64,000 bases of DNA from Bacteroidia bacterium. GTDB lineage: Bacteria; Bacteroidota; Bacteroidia; B-17B0; Aurantibacillaceae. Location: positions 1 through 64,000 of the forward strand of contig JAOAIP010000035.1 in the NCBI GenBank assembly GCA_026414605.1, in the 5' to 3' direction. Made by a program: the position numbers and the translations under genes. The notes under the pieces are model-generated. The model ran no database searches and was not told the DNA's origin. It worked only from the letters and a program-made list of their open reading frames with translations. Positions 16,925-27,141 of the stretch are shown here, piece by piece. Every line of letters begins with the position of its first letter. The stretch's first letter is position 1.

Positions 16925-17047
16925 TAAAAAAATTGTTTTTTTTGCATTCTCTTTCATAAACTAAAATATTGATTGTGCAAACCTACCAAATTTTTTAACC
17001 ACATCAAAATACACAACCTCTTATATTGCTTGGACAAATAATAAACT

Positions 17048-18643
17048 TTATTTCTCTTTATTTCTTTCTTTTGCTAATCTATAAGGCATAGGTCTTTCTT
17101 TATCTTTCATAAACACATAATCTTCAAATTTTGTTCTATCTTTTCCGTACGCTTCGGGATGTAAGTAAGTTCCCTTAAACTCTGCGGGCTTTTCAACTTC
17201 AGGGATAATTCTATACTTTTGAGCATAAGGATCGTTTCTTACCCCCGTAACTTGCCAACTAACTTTTACATTGGGCTTATCCGTTTTAATAACGAATTGA
17301 TTGTTTTCAATTTCCTTGAATACAATGCATTGAGCAAATTGCCCAATAGGTGTTAATTGATAACGATAATCTTTGTTTAATGCTTGAAAATATTCAGGTA
17401 ATTTGACTACTGCTTCACCATTAGCATCAGTAGTTACAATTCCATTATAGATATTCATCATATCAGGACTTTCTACACAACTGTGATATAAGTATTTATT
17501 TTCTGGATCCAAAGGATGGTCAATTTTGAACGATTTTGTTCCAGCACTCATATTTCCAACAATAGAAATATCATTTAAAACTCTCACATATCCTGCTGGG
17601 TTTGGGGATGTTGCTAAACCAAAATAACCTGCATACCCATTGGTATTGGTATATCCTAAAGAATTTGGGTTTCCTCTTTCACTAGCGCCCCAAATACCCA
17701 AAGGAAAAGCAGTTCCTCTAGAACATTCTGCATACATTCCATTACCTGAACTTCCATCAGAATAACCAAGAACTCCTGCTGATTTTTGTCCTCCTGAAGG
17801 AGACCATTGATATCCTTCAACCCCATTGTTTCCAGGCCCTGCAGCGTTTGTTTCTCCACTTACGCCAGCACCAGATGGTACATGTGCATAAATACCTATT
17901 GTTGTTCCTTCTACATGAACACGAGTACCTGCCATTATTGGCGTTGTAGTTCCAATGAGTACTGCACCACCAAGAGTCGTTTGCAAAATCAAATCCGCTG
18001 CATTTCCTGTACTTGCATTTTTGGCTTGAATAGAACCTACGGTATTAAAAGGAGCATTAGAAAGTCCCCCTATACCTACTTCTATATTGGTGGTAGTATT
18101 TCTAAAAATGGCAGTATGAGTATTATTTCCACCTCCCGTTACATCAAGCCCTCTGATACCCACAATAGGGTTTGCTACTCCAATTTCAACAGCACCGCTG
18201 GTTTTTACTCTTACTCTTTCTGCATTATTTGTTCGTATTACTAAATCTTGATTATCAATGGTTCCTAAAAAATTGGCTGCGGGATTAGTACCCACATTCC
18301 CATTAGTAAGCCAAGCCATAGAACTTCCACCGCCTGAACCAGGTGAAGTTAAAAAACATACCCATTGAGTACCATTCCAATAATAATATCCTACTCCACA
18401 TCCACCGGTGATGGCAGCATTCGTGTTATAAACGAGTAGCGAGTTGGCTGCACCTGGTATAGTTACCACATCGTTAATACTTGTCAAATTCACTCTTGGA
18501 ATTAAAACTCCCTTATTGGGATAACTTACATCCAGTCCTGCAGATGCATGAGGCAAAGCACCGGTAGCATTAATGGCGACATTTTGTGATTGGGCATTAA
18601 ATAAAAACGCAAAAACATTGACTAATAAAACTAATTTTTTCAT
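17048..18643 (-). CDS. Secreted repetitive surface/tail-fibre-like protein
   Basis: 531 residues with signal peptide MKKLVLLVNVFAFLFNAQSQ. The body is rich in Gly, Asn, Thr and Ala with short beta repeats (AERVRVKTSGAVEIG, ADLILQTTLGGAVLIGTT, GYAGYFGLATSPNPAGYVRV). The conserved C-terminal module (about 375-531) has the signature KSFKIDHPLDPENKYLYHSC and VVKLPEYFQALNKDYRYQLT, seen in many tail-fibre-like or cell-surface proteins. No T9SS sorting domain is evident at the end (ends RNKEK). The function is probably surface adhesion or structural. A good promoter lies at 18662-18693. Confidence 0.75.
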   Translation of the reverse strand: MKKLVLLVNVFAFLFNAQSQNVAINATGALPHASAGLDVSYPNKGVLIPRVNLTSINDVVTIPGAANSLLVYNTNAAITGGCGVGYYYWNGTQWVCFLTSPGSGGGSSMAWLTNGNVGTNPAANFLGTIDNQDLVIRTNNAERVRVKTSGAVEIGVANPIVGIRGLDVTGGGNNTHTAIFRNTTTNIEVGIGGLSNAPFNTVGSIQAKNASTGNAADLILQTTLGGAVLIGTTTPIMAGTRVHVEGTTIGIYAHVPSGAGVSGETNAAGPGNNGVEGYQWSPSGGQKSAGVLGYSDGSSGNGMYAECSRGTAFPLGIWGASERGNPNSLGYTNTNGYAGYFGLATSPNPAGYVRVLNDISIVGNMSAGTKSFKIDHPLDPENKYLYHSCVESPDMMNIYNGIVTTDANGEAVVKLPEYFQALNKDYRYQLTPIGQFAQCIVFKEIENNQFVIKTDKPNVKVSWQVTGVRNDPYAQKYRIIPEVEKPAEFKGTYLHPEAYGKDRTKFEDYVFMKDKERPMPYRLAKERNKEK

Positions 18644-18661
18644 ATACTTTGTTTTAGGTTG

Positions 18662-18693
18662 CAAATATAAAAAACATTTTACAAAATTTCCAA
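18662..18693 (-). promoter_or_regulatory. Promoter for the secreted repetitive protein
   Basis: Minus-strand TTG (18691-18693), a 21-bp spacer and TATATTTG (18662-18669), with the ATG 19 nt further on. It matches the phylum consensus. Confidence 0.65.
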
Positions 18694-18741
18694 ATAATTT
18701 TCATTGAGATATTTTTGGTACTTTTGCAGAAATTTTTAATT

Positions 18742-19452
18742 ATGTCTATAAAATTTGGAGTAGTAGTATTTCCTGGATCAAACTGCGATGATGATGCAGT
18801 GTATGTATTGTCCAAAAAATTAAATCAAAAAGTAGTTAAACTTTGGCACAAACAATCTGATTTAGAAAACTGCACACATATTATTTTACCTGGTGGTTTT
18901 TCGTATGGTGATTATTTAAGAAGTGGGGCGATTGCTCGTTTTTCGCCTATAATGAACGCCGTCATTGATCATGCCCAAAAAGGTGGATTTGTATTAGGAA
19001 TATGCAATGGTTTTCAGATATTATGCGAAGCACAATTAGTACCTGGTGTGTTATTACACAATACAAATAGAAAATTTATTTGTAAAAACGTTTATATCAC
19101 TCCTTCCAATTATTCTACTGCTATTACACAACATTTACCCAAAAACAAAAAAGCATTTAAAATCCCTATTGCACACGGTGAAGGAAATTATTACATTGAT
19201 AATGATGGATTGAAAAAGTTGCAAGATAATGATCAAATCATTTTTCAATATTGTGATGAAAATGGTTTAATTTCTGAATCATCTAATCCTAATGGATCTT
19301 TACTTAATATCGCAGGAGTATGCAATAAAGAAAAAAATGTTTTTGGAATGATGCCGCACCCTGAACGTGCAGCAGATGAAGAGTTAAGAAATACAGATGG
19401 TTTGTATGTATTTCAAAGTATTATAGAATCTGCATTAGTAAATGCTTTTTAA
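18742..19452 (+). CDS. purQ: Phosphoribosylformylglycinamidine synthase, glutaminase subunit PurQ
   Basis: 236 residues, a class I glutamine amidotransferase. FGVVVFPGSNCDDDAVYVL is the PurQ-type start. The oxyanion region LPGGFSYGDYLRSGAIAR, the nucleophile Cys in GICNGFQILCEA, and the catalytic His-Glu in MMPHPERA are all present. It releases ammonia from glutamine for FGAM synthesis (purine step 4), working with PurL and PurS, which are not in the window. A -7-like TACTTTTG lies at 18719-18726. metH follows 39 bp downstream on the same strand. Confidence 0.95.
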   Translation: MSIKFGVVVFPGSNCDDDAVYVLSKKLNQKVVKLWHKQSDLENCTHIILPGGFSYGDYLRSGAIARFSPIMNAVIDHAQKGGFVLGICNGFQILCEAQLVPGVLLHNTNRKFICKNVYITPSNYSTAITQHLPKNKKAFKIPIAHGEGNYYIDNDGLKKLQDNDQIIFQYCDENGLISESSNPNGSLLNIAGVCNKEKNVFGMMPHPERAADEELRNTDGLYVFQSIIESALVNAF

Positions 19453-19491
19453 TAATAATGTTAATAGTTTCGTTTGAAGTCGATACCCTTT

Positions 19492-22400
19492 ATGCAAACA
19501 ACACAGCATCGTTCTCTTATAATAAACAGAATAAAACAAGAACTGGATAAGCGTATTTTAGTCATTGATGGAGCAATGGGGACGATGATTCAAAAACATC
19601 GTCTATCCGAAGAAGATTATCGTGGTGAAAGGTTTAAACACTGGCACAAAGAAATTAAAGGTAATAACGATATTCTCGTTCTTACACAACCACATATTAT
19701 TCAAGATATCCATTTGCAATATTTAAATGCAGGGGCGGATATTATTGAGACAAATACTTTTAATGCACAAAAAATTTCTTTGGCGGATTATGAGATGGAA
19801 GAATTCGCTTATGAAATTAATTTTAATGCTGCCCAATTGGCGAGAAAAGCCATAGAACAGTATTATTTGCATACTAATTTGTCTTTTGAAACTTCCCCAA
19901 AATTTGTAGCAGGTGCTATAGGTCCAACAAATAGAACATTATCTATATCTCCCGATGTCAATCGTCCTGAATATAGGGCTATCACTTTTGAGGAATTAGC
20001 AGATGCTTATGCTGAACAAATCAAAGGTCTAATTGATGGTGGTGCAGATATTCTTTTAATTGAAACGATATTTGATACCTTGAATGCCAAAGCCGCTATT
20101 TACGCTGCACTCAATATATTTGAAGAAAGACAAACGGAGTTACCAATAATGATTTCTGGTACAATTACGGACGCCAGTGGTCGTACTTTGTCGGGGCAAA
20201 CAGTAGAAGCGTTTTTAATTTCAGTATCACACGCACCGTTATTAAGTATTGGATTAAACTGTGCTCTTGGTGCTAAAGAAATGCGTCCTTATATTGAAGA
20301 ATTGGCCGAAAAGTCAGAAGTATACATCAGTGCATATCCCAATGCGGGGCTGCCTAATCAATTTGGAGAATACGATGAGACGCCCGAGACAATGTCGCAT
20401 TACATTTGTGATTTTATTGAAAGTGGTTTAGTTAATATAGTAGGTGGTTGTTGTGGAACTACACCAGATCATATTAAACATATTGCCGAACATGCCCAAA
20501 AAGGCATTCCAAGAAAAATTAAAAAGCAACCGCCGTACCTGCGTATATCTGGTTTAGAAGCAACAGTACTCCGCCCCGATAGTAATTTTATGAACATTGG
20601 GGAGCGTACGAATGTTACAGGATCAAGAAAGTTTTTGCGATTAATAAAAGAAAAAAATTATGCCGAAGCATTGTCCATAGCAAGAGATCAAGTAGAAAAT
20701 GGAGCACAAGCCATTGATATTTGCATGGATGAAGCCATGATAGATGGCGTTGAAGCCATGATCACCTTTTTAAATTACATTGCTTCTGAACCAGATATTG
20801 CAAGAGTTCCCATAATGATTGATTCTTCAAAATTTGAAATCATAGAAGCAGGACTGAGACATACTCAAGGTAAATGCATTGTTAATTCTATTTCATTAAA
20901 AAATGGAGAAGAAGAGTTTATTAAACAAGCACAAACGATTAAAAAATACGGGGCTGCCGTTATAGTGATGGCTTTTGATGAAAAAGGACAAGCAGATACA
21001 CTTTCACGTAGAATTGAAATTTGTCAAAGGGCTTATGATTTATTAGTCAATAAAGTAAAGTTTCCACCACAAGATATCATTTTTGATCCCAACATTTTCC
21101 CTGTGGCAACAGGAATGGAAGAACATCGTCGGAATGCTCTTGATTTTTTTGAGGCAACAAAATGGATTAAAGAAAACTTGCCTTACGCTAAAGTAAGTGG
21201 TGGAGTAAGTAATGTATCCTTTTCATTTCGTGGAAATGATACTGTAAGAGAAGCCATTCACGCTGCATTTTTATATCATGGCATTCGCTACGGAATGGAT
21301 ATGGGCATTGTAAATCCTGCACAATTAGTTGTTTACGAGGAAATTGACAAAGAACTTTTACAACTCATAGAAGATGTTTTGTTTGATAGAAGCGATGATG
21401 CCGCAGAAAAATTAATTGCCAAAGCCGAAGAGATAAAAGAAAAAGAAAGTGGAGACCCACAAGCTAAAAAGGCCAAAGGCAAAGACAATGAATGGCGACA
21501 ACTACCTGTAGAAGAACGATTGAAACATGCTTTGGTAAAAGGAATAGATGAATTTATAGAAATAGACATTGAAGAAGCCCGACAAAAGATAGGAGATCCT
21601 TTGAAAGTCATTGAAGGACCATTGATGGATGGAATGAATGTAGTAGGCGATTTGTTTGGAAGTGGAAAGATGTTTTTGCCGCAAGTGGTAAAAAGTGCTC
21701 GCGTAATGAAAAAAGCAGTTGCTTATCTTCAACCTTTCTTATTAGCCCAACAACAAGCAGGCGAGAAAAAAGGAAAAGTATTATTGGCCACTGTAAAAGG
21801 CGATGTACACGATATAGGTAAAAATATAGTAGGTGTAGTATTGGCGTGTAATAATTATGGAATCATTGATTTAGGCGTGATGGTGCCTGCCGAAAAAATT
21901 ATTCAAAGATCAATAGAAGAAGATGCTGATATCATTGGCTTGAGTGGATTGATTACCCCATCTCTTGATGAAATGATACACGTGGCAAAAGAAATGGAAC
22001 GGATAGGTTTAAATAAACCCTTGTTAATAGGCGGTGCTACGACTTCTAAAATACACACTGCAGTGAAAATTGCTCCTCATTATTCCCATCCTGTCATTCA
22101 TGTGAATGATGCTTCCAAATCTGTGCCCGTTGTGTCTTCTCTTTTATCCAAAGAACAAAGAAAAGAATTTATTGAAAAAATTCAAGAGGAATATAATCAA
22201 TTAAGAAATACGCTTAACAAAAAAAATAATACAGACATTTTTATACCTCTTGAAGAAGCCCGAAAAAACAAGTATTTTATTGATTGGGAAAATTATCTAA
22301 TTCCTGTTCCAAAACATCAAGGTGTGTTTACATTAAAAAACATTAATCTTGAAACACTTTCTGAATTTATAGATTGGACGCCCTTTTTTCATGCTTGGGA

Positions 22401-23196
22401 AATGAAAGGCACTTATCCAAAAATTTTAGAAGATCCTGTAAAATCAGAAGAAGCCAAAAAATTGTTTAACGATGCTCAAAAGGTGTTGGAAGAAATTATT
22501 AAAAAACAATGGTTGCACGCCAATGCAGTGTTTGGAATTTTTCCTGCTCGTGTGAAAAATGCTGATGATATAGAAGTGAATTATTTGAATCAAACTTATA
22601 CTTTTCACACATTACGACAACAAACTAAAAAGCCCGAAGGACATTACAATATCGCTCTTGCAGATTTTATTCATCCTCACAAAACTGATTATATTGGGGC
22701 TTTTGCAGTAACAGCAGGTATTGGACAAGAAGACATTGTAAAACACTTTGAAAAAAAGCATGATGACTACAAAGCCATTATGATTAAAGTATTAGCCGAT
22801 CGTCTCGCAGAAGCATTAGCAGAATACCTTCATCTTCAAGTAAGAAAAAGATATTGGGGATATAGCCCCGATGAACATTTTACGAACGATGAACTTGTTC
22901 AAGAAAAATACAGAGGCATTCGCCCTGCACCTGGCTATCCTGCTCAACCTGACCACACTGAAAAAGAAACAATTTGGCAAATTCTTCAGGTTGAAAAAAA
23001 TGCCAATATCCATCTTACAGAAAATATGGCGATGTATCCAACGGCTTCTGTGTCAGGATTGTATTTCGCACATCCACAAGCCCACTACTTTAGTATTGGA
23101 AAAATTAACAAAGACCAAGTAGAAGATTATGCTCAAAGAAAAGGCAAAAGTATTGAAGAAATGGAACGTTGGCTAAGTCCTATTTTGGGATATTAA
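19492..23196 (+). CDS. metH: Cobalamin-dependent methionine synthase
   Basis: 1234 residues, full length with all four modules. The homocysteine domain (about 10-335) has DGAMGTMIQ and zinc cysteines in GLNCALG and [11 protein letters not shown]. The methyltetrahydrofolate domain (about 360-620) has [18 protein letters not shown]. The B12 domain (about 655-890) has the cobalt-ligand motif [14 protein letters not shown] and [13 protein letters not shown]. The reactivation domain (about 905-1230) has [12 protein letters not shown] and MYPTASVSG. It makes methionine and recycles THF. The demethylated product of SAM use is handled by AhcY, encoded at 56523. The start at 19492 was chosen over 19474 by family fit. 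Confidence 0.97.
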   Translation: MQTTQHRSLIINRIKQELDKRILVIDGAMGTMIQKHRLSEEDYRGERFKHWHKEIKGNNDILVLTQPHIIQDIHLQYLNAGADIIETNTFNAQKISLADYEMEEFAYEINFNAAQLARKAIEQYYLHTNLSFETSPKFVAGAIGPTNRTLSISPDVNRPEYRAITFEELADAYAEQIKGLIDGGADILLIETIFDTLNAKAAIYAALNIFEERQTELPIMISGTITDASGRTLSGQTVEAFLISVSHAPLLSIGLNCALGAKEMRPYIEELAEKSEVYISAYPNAGLPNQFGEYDETPETMSHYICDFIESGLVNIVGGCCGTTPDHIKHIAEHAQKGIPRKIKKQPPYLRISGLEATVLRPDSNFMNIGERTNVTGSRKFLRLIKEKNYAEALSIARDQVENGAQAIDICMDEAMIDGVEAMITFLNYIASEPDIARVPIMIDSSKFEIIEAGLRHTQGKCIVNSISLKNGEEEFIKQAQTIKKYGAAVIVMAFDEKGQADTLSRRIEICQRAYDLLVNKVKFPPQDIIFDPNIFPVATGMEEHRRNALDFFEATKWIKENLPYAKVSGGVSNVSFSFRGNDTVREAIHAAFLYHGIRYGMDMGIVNPAQLVVYEEIDKELLQLIEDVLFDRSDDAAEKLIAKAEEIKEKESGDPQAKKAKGKDNEWRQLPVEERLKHALVKGIDEFIEIDIEEARQKIGDPLKVIEGPLMDGMNVVGDLFGSGKMFLPQVVKSARVMKKAVAYLQPFLLAQQQAGEKKGKVLLATVKGDVHDIGKNIVGVVLACNNYGIIDLGVMVPAEKIIQRSIEEDADIIGLSGLITPSLDEMIHVAKEMERIGLNKPLLIGGATTSKIHTAVKIAPHYSHPVIHVNDASKSVPVVSSLLSKEQRKEFIEKIQEEYNQLRNTLNKKNNTDIFIPLEEARKNKYFIDWENYLIPVPKHQGVFTLKNINLETLSEFIDWTPFFHAWEMKGTYPKILEDPVKSEEAKKLFNDAQKVLEEIIKKQWLHANAVFGIFPARVKNADDIEVNYLNQTYTFHTLRQQTKKPEGHYNIALADFIHPHKTDYIGAFAVTAGIGQEDIVKHFEKKHDDYKAIMIKVLADRLAEALAEYLHLQVRKRYWGYSPDEHFTNDELVQEKYRGIRPAPGYPAQPDHTEKETIWQILQVEKNANIHLTENMAMYPTASVSGLYFAHPQAHYFSIGKINKDQVEDYAQRKGKSIEEMERWLSPILGY

Positions 23197-23221
23197 ATAT
23201 TCATACTTAAAAACAAAATTT

Positions 23222-23797
23222 ATGCTATCAGAAAAAAACATCAAACTTGTTGTATCTACACTTACAGTAGTTGTACTTTTAGTAGTAGTCATTTTAAATC
23301 GCAAAGTACTATCACCTCCATCGGAAATACCTTATTTCATCTATTATTTACCACTAACGAATGCACTACTTAATGGGACTTCATTTGTTTTATTATTATT
23401 GTCTTTTGGGGCTATTAAAAACAAAAATATCCAACTTCATAAAAAATTAAATCTCGCTGCATTTACTTTAAGTGCTTTGTTTTTGATTTCTTATGTAACG
23501 GCTCATTTTTTCTTGCCTGAAACAATTTATGGCGATGCTAATCACAATGGCATTTTAGAAGCAAATGAATTAACGCAAGTTGCATCTACAAGAACGCTTT
23601 ACTTATTTATTTTAATTTCTCACATACTTTTAGCCGCCATTACATTCCCATTAATATTATTGGCATTTTATTATGGTTTAAGTAATAAAATTACTCAACA
23701 TAAAAAAATAGTGAAATGGGCTTATCCACTTTGGTTGTATGTATGTTTTACAGGTCCAATCATCTATGTCTTTTTAAGACCATATTATGGGTTTTAA
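23222..23797 (+). CDS. DUF420 (CtaM/YozB-like) membrane protein with an EF-hand-like loop
   Basis: 191 residues with five hydrophobic segments and the family histidines (LHKKLN, TAHFFL, ISHILLAA, QHKKIVKWAYPLWLYV). DUF420/CtaM proteins support assembly or haem insertion in haem-copper oxidases. Between two membrane segments is DANHNGILEANE, which fits a canonical 12-residue EF-hand calcium loop (D-x-N-x-N-G-x-L-x-x-x-E). The last 11 bp overlap the next gene, so the two are translationally linked. Confidence 0.88.
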   Translation: MLSEKNIKLVVSTLTVVVLLVVVILNRKVLSPPSEIPYFIYYLPLTNALLNGTSFVLLLLSFGAIKNKNIQLHKKLNLAAFTLSALFLISYVTAHFFLPETIYGDANHNGILEANELTQVASTRTLYLFILISHILLAAITFPLILLAFYYGLSNKITQHKKIVKWAYPLWLYVCFTGPIIYVFLRPYYGF

Positions 23798-25187
23798 TGA
23801 AATAATTGATTGTTTTAATCATCATAGAATTAATGTTGTTTTATTTATTTTAATAACTTTGTTGCATTATAGTTGTTTTAAAAAATCAAATGATATTGTA
23901 TTCAAAGATATTGCTCCTATTATTCATCAAAAGTGTGCAGTATGTCATTTTAAGGGTGGTGCAGGACCTTTTGAATTGATTACTTACACAGATATTAAAA
24001 AACACGCTAATAAAATTCGCTTTAGTATTACATCTGACTTTATGCCGCCTTGGCCAGCAGATACAAGTTATACAAGATTTGCTGATGAATTGATTTTGAC
24101 ACTGTCAGAAAAAGAAAAGTTATTACAATGGATAGAAAAAAATTGTCCCGCAGGCGACACAACTGATGTTGAATTACCTATAACATATTCAACTACTCAT
24201 TTTAGAAAACCTGATTTAATTGTTCCATTTCTTAAACCTATTTATTTACAAGGCAATGGGAATGAGCATTTTTTTATTGTAAAAATGCCTTATCATCTTG
24301 ATAAAGATACTTTTGTGCAATATGTGGAATTTGTGCCTCATCAAAAAAAATTAGTTCATCACGTAAATGGGCATTTATTGAAATACGATGACAATAGAAA
24401 ATTTAACTACGATACAGGAATAACGCACGTTTTAGAACCTGTTGATAATTTTATAGAGACCTACAAAAAAATGGGCTTAACTTATTTAGGTTCAAGAGAC
24501 AATAATCCTAAAAACGTATTGCCTGCACTTATTCCAAATACAGTATACTATTTGCCTGGTTTTTTGCCCTTGTATTACAAAGAAAATATAGGTGGCTTTT
24601 ATTTACCTAAAAACGGTGTTTTCTTTTTGAATGATATTCACTATGGACCTACACATCAATCGTGCGTAGATAGTAGTTATTTGCGAGTATATTTTGCTCC
24701 TCATCGTCCAAAACGCTTTGTGTATGAAGGACAATTGGGAACACACGGAATGTCTAAAGTAGTCCCACCATTGGTGATACCGCCTAATACGATTAAAACA
24801 TTTACAACCTCCTTACTCATTCCTGCAGATATTAGTGTTTTAGCCGTCAATCCGCATATGCATTTATTAGGGCAATCTTTTTGGGCTTTTGCAATAACGC
24901 CAAGTCGTGATACCATTCCACTTATTCGGATCAAGAAATGGAATTTTAATTGGCAATATTATTATGTATTCAAACATCCTGTTGTAGTTCCAAAAGGTTC
25001 TGTAATAGTGGCAATAGGCACTTACAATAACACTGCTTCCAATCCTTTTAATCCTAATTATCCTCCTATTGAAGTCAAAGAAGGCGATGGTTTTCATTCT
25101 ATGAAGACCACCGATGAGATGTTTCAATTCTTTTTTCAATATATGTTGTATCAGCCCGGTGATGATACAATTTCTTTGCGTAAATAG
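23787..25187 (+). CDS. Cytochrome c lipoprotein with copper type II monooxygenase-like domain
   Basis: 466 residues. A hydrophobic N-terminus ends in a probable lipobox (LLHYSC near residue 30). One haem c motif QKCAVCHFKGGAGPFEL and the distal MPPWPAD region form a cytochrome-c-like domain (about 40-125). The rest (about 140-460) resembles the ascorbate-dependent copper type II monooxygenase fold: VPHQKKLVHHVNGH, VNPHMHLLGQSFWAF and TTDEMFQFFFQY supply the expected His/Met copper ligands. It should be periplasmic and redox-active; the substrate is unknown. It overlaps the DUF420 gene by 11 bp. Confidence 0.82.
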   Translation: MGFNEIIDCFNHHRINVVLFILITLLHYSCFKKSNDIVFKDIAPIIHQKCAVCHFKGGAGPFELITYTDIKKHANKIRFSITSDFMPPWPADTSYTRFADELILTLSEKEKLLQWIEKNCPAGDTTDVELPITYSTTHFRKPDLIVPFLKPIYLQGNGNEHFFIVKMPYHLDKDTFVQYVEFVPHQKKLVHHVNGHLLKYDDNRKFNYDTGITHVLEPVDNFIETYKKMGLTYLGSRDNNPKNVLPALIPNTVYYLPGFLPLYYKENIGGFYLPKNGVFFLNDIHYGPTHQSCVDSSYLRVYFAPHRPKRFVYEGQLGTHGMSKVVPPLVIPPNTIKTFTTSLLIPADISVLAVNPHMHLLGQSFWAFAITPSRDTIPLIRIKKWNFNWQYYYVFKHPVVVPKGSVIVAIGTYNNTASNPFNPNYPPIEVKEGDGFHSMKTTDEMFQFFFQYMLYQPGDDTISLRK

Positions 25188-25233
25188 CAGATAAAAATGT
25201 ATTATTGCGGCTCTATTTAATAATTGTAGCACA

Positions 25234-26151
25234 ATGATTTCTCGCAGGGCACTTAGAATTAGAACGTTTCAAATTTTGTTTTCTTATTTCAAACAATCTC
25301 CTCCTCCTTCTGTTGAAATTGTCAAACGTCAGTGCTTTCAAAGTTTAGACAAGACCTATTATTTTTATTTAATGATGTTGTCTCTCTTAGATGAATTCCG
25401 TGTTTTAGAAGTAAATGATATAGAAAAACAAAAAAGCAAATTCATAAAAACAAATGATTCAACCCCTTCTGTTTTTACGAAACATCCGTTTTTTTTAGCC
25501 CTTAAAAATAGCCGAGAATTTTATCAAAAATTGAGTGAATACAAAGTTAATTTTGGTGCGGATAAAGATTGGGTGATCACTATCTATAAAAATCTTAAAC
25601 AGCAAGAGTTTTATCAAAGATATGATCAATTGAATCATCCATCAAAAGAAGATTCTGCGTATTTTATTGAAGAATTGCTTGTAGAGTATTTGTATAATCA
25701 TCCATTGGTAGAACACTACTTTGAAGAAAATAGCCAATTTGATCTTGATGATTTATACTTGTCCTTAAATTTAGTATTAAAAACCTTTGAAGAATTTGAA
25801 CGTTCAGGTTATTTGAAAATTTTTCCTCCATTTAAAGATGAATTATCAGATAAGCAATTTGTTGAAAATTTAATCCATTTTACTATACAAAACTATTCTA
25901 CTTTTGATGATATTATTGCAAAATATTCTAAAAATTGGGAATTAGAAAGAATCAATTACACTGATTTATTACTCCTTAAAATGTGTTTGGTAGAAATTAT
26001 GTATATGCCTGAAATACCGCTTAAAACAAGTGTTGATGAATACATTGAGATTTCAAAAGAATACAGCACTCCACAAAGTTATGTTTTTATAAATGGTATA
26101 TTGGCGTATATTATCAAAGAACTTAAAGAAAAAGGTCTGATTAAAAAGTAG
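25234..26151 (+). CDS. nusB: Transcription antitermination factor NusB, long Bacteroidota form
   Basis: 305 residues. It starts MISRRALRIRTFQILFSYF, the NusB N-terminal RNA-binding helix, and ends with the conserved NusB core (ERINYTDLLLLKMCLVEIMY, KTSVDEYIEISKEYSTPQS, INGILAYI). The long central insertion is usual in this phylum. NusB binds boxA with NusE/S10 to promote rRNA antitermination. Confidence 0.93.
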   Translation: MISRRALRIRTFQILFSYFKQSPPPSVEIVKRQCFQSLDKTYYFYLMMLSLLDEFRVLEVNDIEKQKSKFIKTNDSTPSVFTKHPFFLALKNSREFYQKLSEYKVNFGADKDWVITIYKNLKQQEFYQRYDQLNHPSKEDSAYFIEELLVEYLYNHPLVEHYFEENSQFDLDDLYLSLNLVLKTFEEFERSGYLKIFPPFKDELSDKQFVENLIHFTIQNYSTFDDIIAKYSKNWELERINYTDLLLLKMCLVEIMYMPEIPLKTSVDEYIEISKEYSTPQSYVFINGILAYIIKELKEKGLIKK

Positions 26152-26183
26152 GTTTTTCTATTTAAACTGTTAGTTGCAATAAT

Positions 26184-26212
26184 AAACTCTTTTACAATTG
26201 ATGAGTTTTTTG
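26184..26212 (+). terminator. Weak hairpin after nusB
   Basis: AAACTC (26184-26189) pairs with GAGTTT (26203-26208) around a 13-nt loop, with further T residues after it. It lies between nusB and a convergent gene. The short stem makes it a weak candidate. Confidence 0.3.
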
Positions 26213-26226
26213 TATAATAATGAATT

Positions 26227-26646
26227 TTACTCTTTACTATCTTTTATTTGTGTTTTTTTCTGAGAAAACCATCTGCCTGTTATAAAAATTGCTGCAATGC
26301 TTGCAATTACAGTTATTGCAATATCTTTGGCTTCTTTTGCATATCCAAGAGTGAAAGCATAAACACAAAGTCCGACAACAAGCAAGACAGAAATGAGTGC
26401 AAAAATTTGCCCTCTTTTATAGTTATTAAGTTCTATTATATTCAATTCTTTTTCAGTATCAATGATTTTGTTATGAGTAGATATTCTTTCGTGTTGTTCT
26501 TTCTCTGCCATTTTAAGAAGGCGGTCAGCAAAACCAGGACTGATGCTTTCATATTTTGCTAATGACTCAGGGTCAGGAACAGGCCCACTATAAAATTGTC
26601 CTTGTGCTATAGTAATTTGTGGATTATTAGATTTAGATGGCTTCAT
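26227..26646 (-). CDS. DUF2335 membrane protein
   Basis: 139 residues. The highly conserved DUF2335 signature (FYSGPVPDPESLAKYESISP, then FADRLLKMAEKEQHER) occupies residues about 18-54, followed by two membrane segments (FALISVLLVVGLCVYAFTL; IAITVIASIAAIFITGRW) and a short Lys-rich tail. The function is unknown; homologues are scattered, often on accessory DNA. It overlaps the small upstream gene by 14 bp. Confidence 0.88.
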   Translation of the reverse strand: MKPSKSNNPQITIAQGQFYSGPVPDPESLAKYESISPGFADRLLKMAEKEQHERISTHNKIIDTEKELNIIELNNYKRGQIFALISVLLVVGLCVYAFTLGYAKEAKDIAITVIASIAAIFITGRWFSQKKTQIKDSKE

Positions 26647-26884
26647 AGTGGCTATCTCTCTTCATTTTTTGAAATGATTTATCTATATCAAAATATATAT
26701 TTTGCCAATCGTGATTGAGATTTTCTTTATCAATAGCAAAACCTCGGTTTAAATCTTCTTTAATTTTATTGAACTTATTAACTCGTCTTTCACGGTTTTT
26801 ATTCATAACAGAGAAAAAAAAGATACCTGTCAAAAAACCTAAAATAAACATTGATAACAAATTTTCTTTATTATCTTTAATCAT
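26633..26884 (-). CDS. Small single-membrane-segment protein paired with DUF2335
   Basis: 83 residues with one N-terminal membrane helix (LLSMFILGFLTGIFFFSVM) and a charged helical tail (RERRVNKFNKIKEDLNRGF). No family is recognised. It starts before, and overlaps by 14 bp, the DUF2335 gene, so the two are probably translated together. A possible promoter (CAAATATA at 26985-26992 read on the minus strand) lies about 100 bp upstream. Confidence 0.65.
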   Translation of the reverse strand: MIKDNKENLLSMFILGFLTGIFFFSVMNKNRERRVNKFNKIKEDLNRGFAIDKENLNHDWQNIYFDIDKSFQKMKRDSHYEAI

Positions 26885-26984
26885 AAATTTAAGAAGTTTT
26901 CCTTATAAATAATTATAGTGTTTTGTGAAAACTAAACACTACAACGAATACAGAACTTAAAAAAGTAAGTTGTCAAATATGATG

Positions 26985-27012
26985 CAAATATACAACTTTT
27001 TTAGGTATCCAA
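26985..27012 (-). promoter_or_regulatory. Possible promoter for the DUF2335 gene pair
   Basis: Minus-strand TTG (27010-27012), a 17-bp spacer and TATATTTG (26985-26992). The spacer is a little short for the consensus. Confidence 0.4.
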
Positions 27013-27141
27013 TTTTTCTTTTTAATTTTATAATTATTGATAACCATTTTAAGCAAGTTTTGAAGATTTAAAATTCCTTCATCTTTTTTGGTATTTTCTT
27101 TTAAATCTTTTGTTTTGTCTATATTCTGTATTTTTGTGGCA

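Noticed and set aside
17807-18244. A 145-codon plus-strand frame inside the tail-fibre-like gene
   Set aside because: It is antisense to a gene with signal peptide, promoter and conserved C-terminus; Cys/Ser/Tyr-rich composition is typical of a shadow frame.
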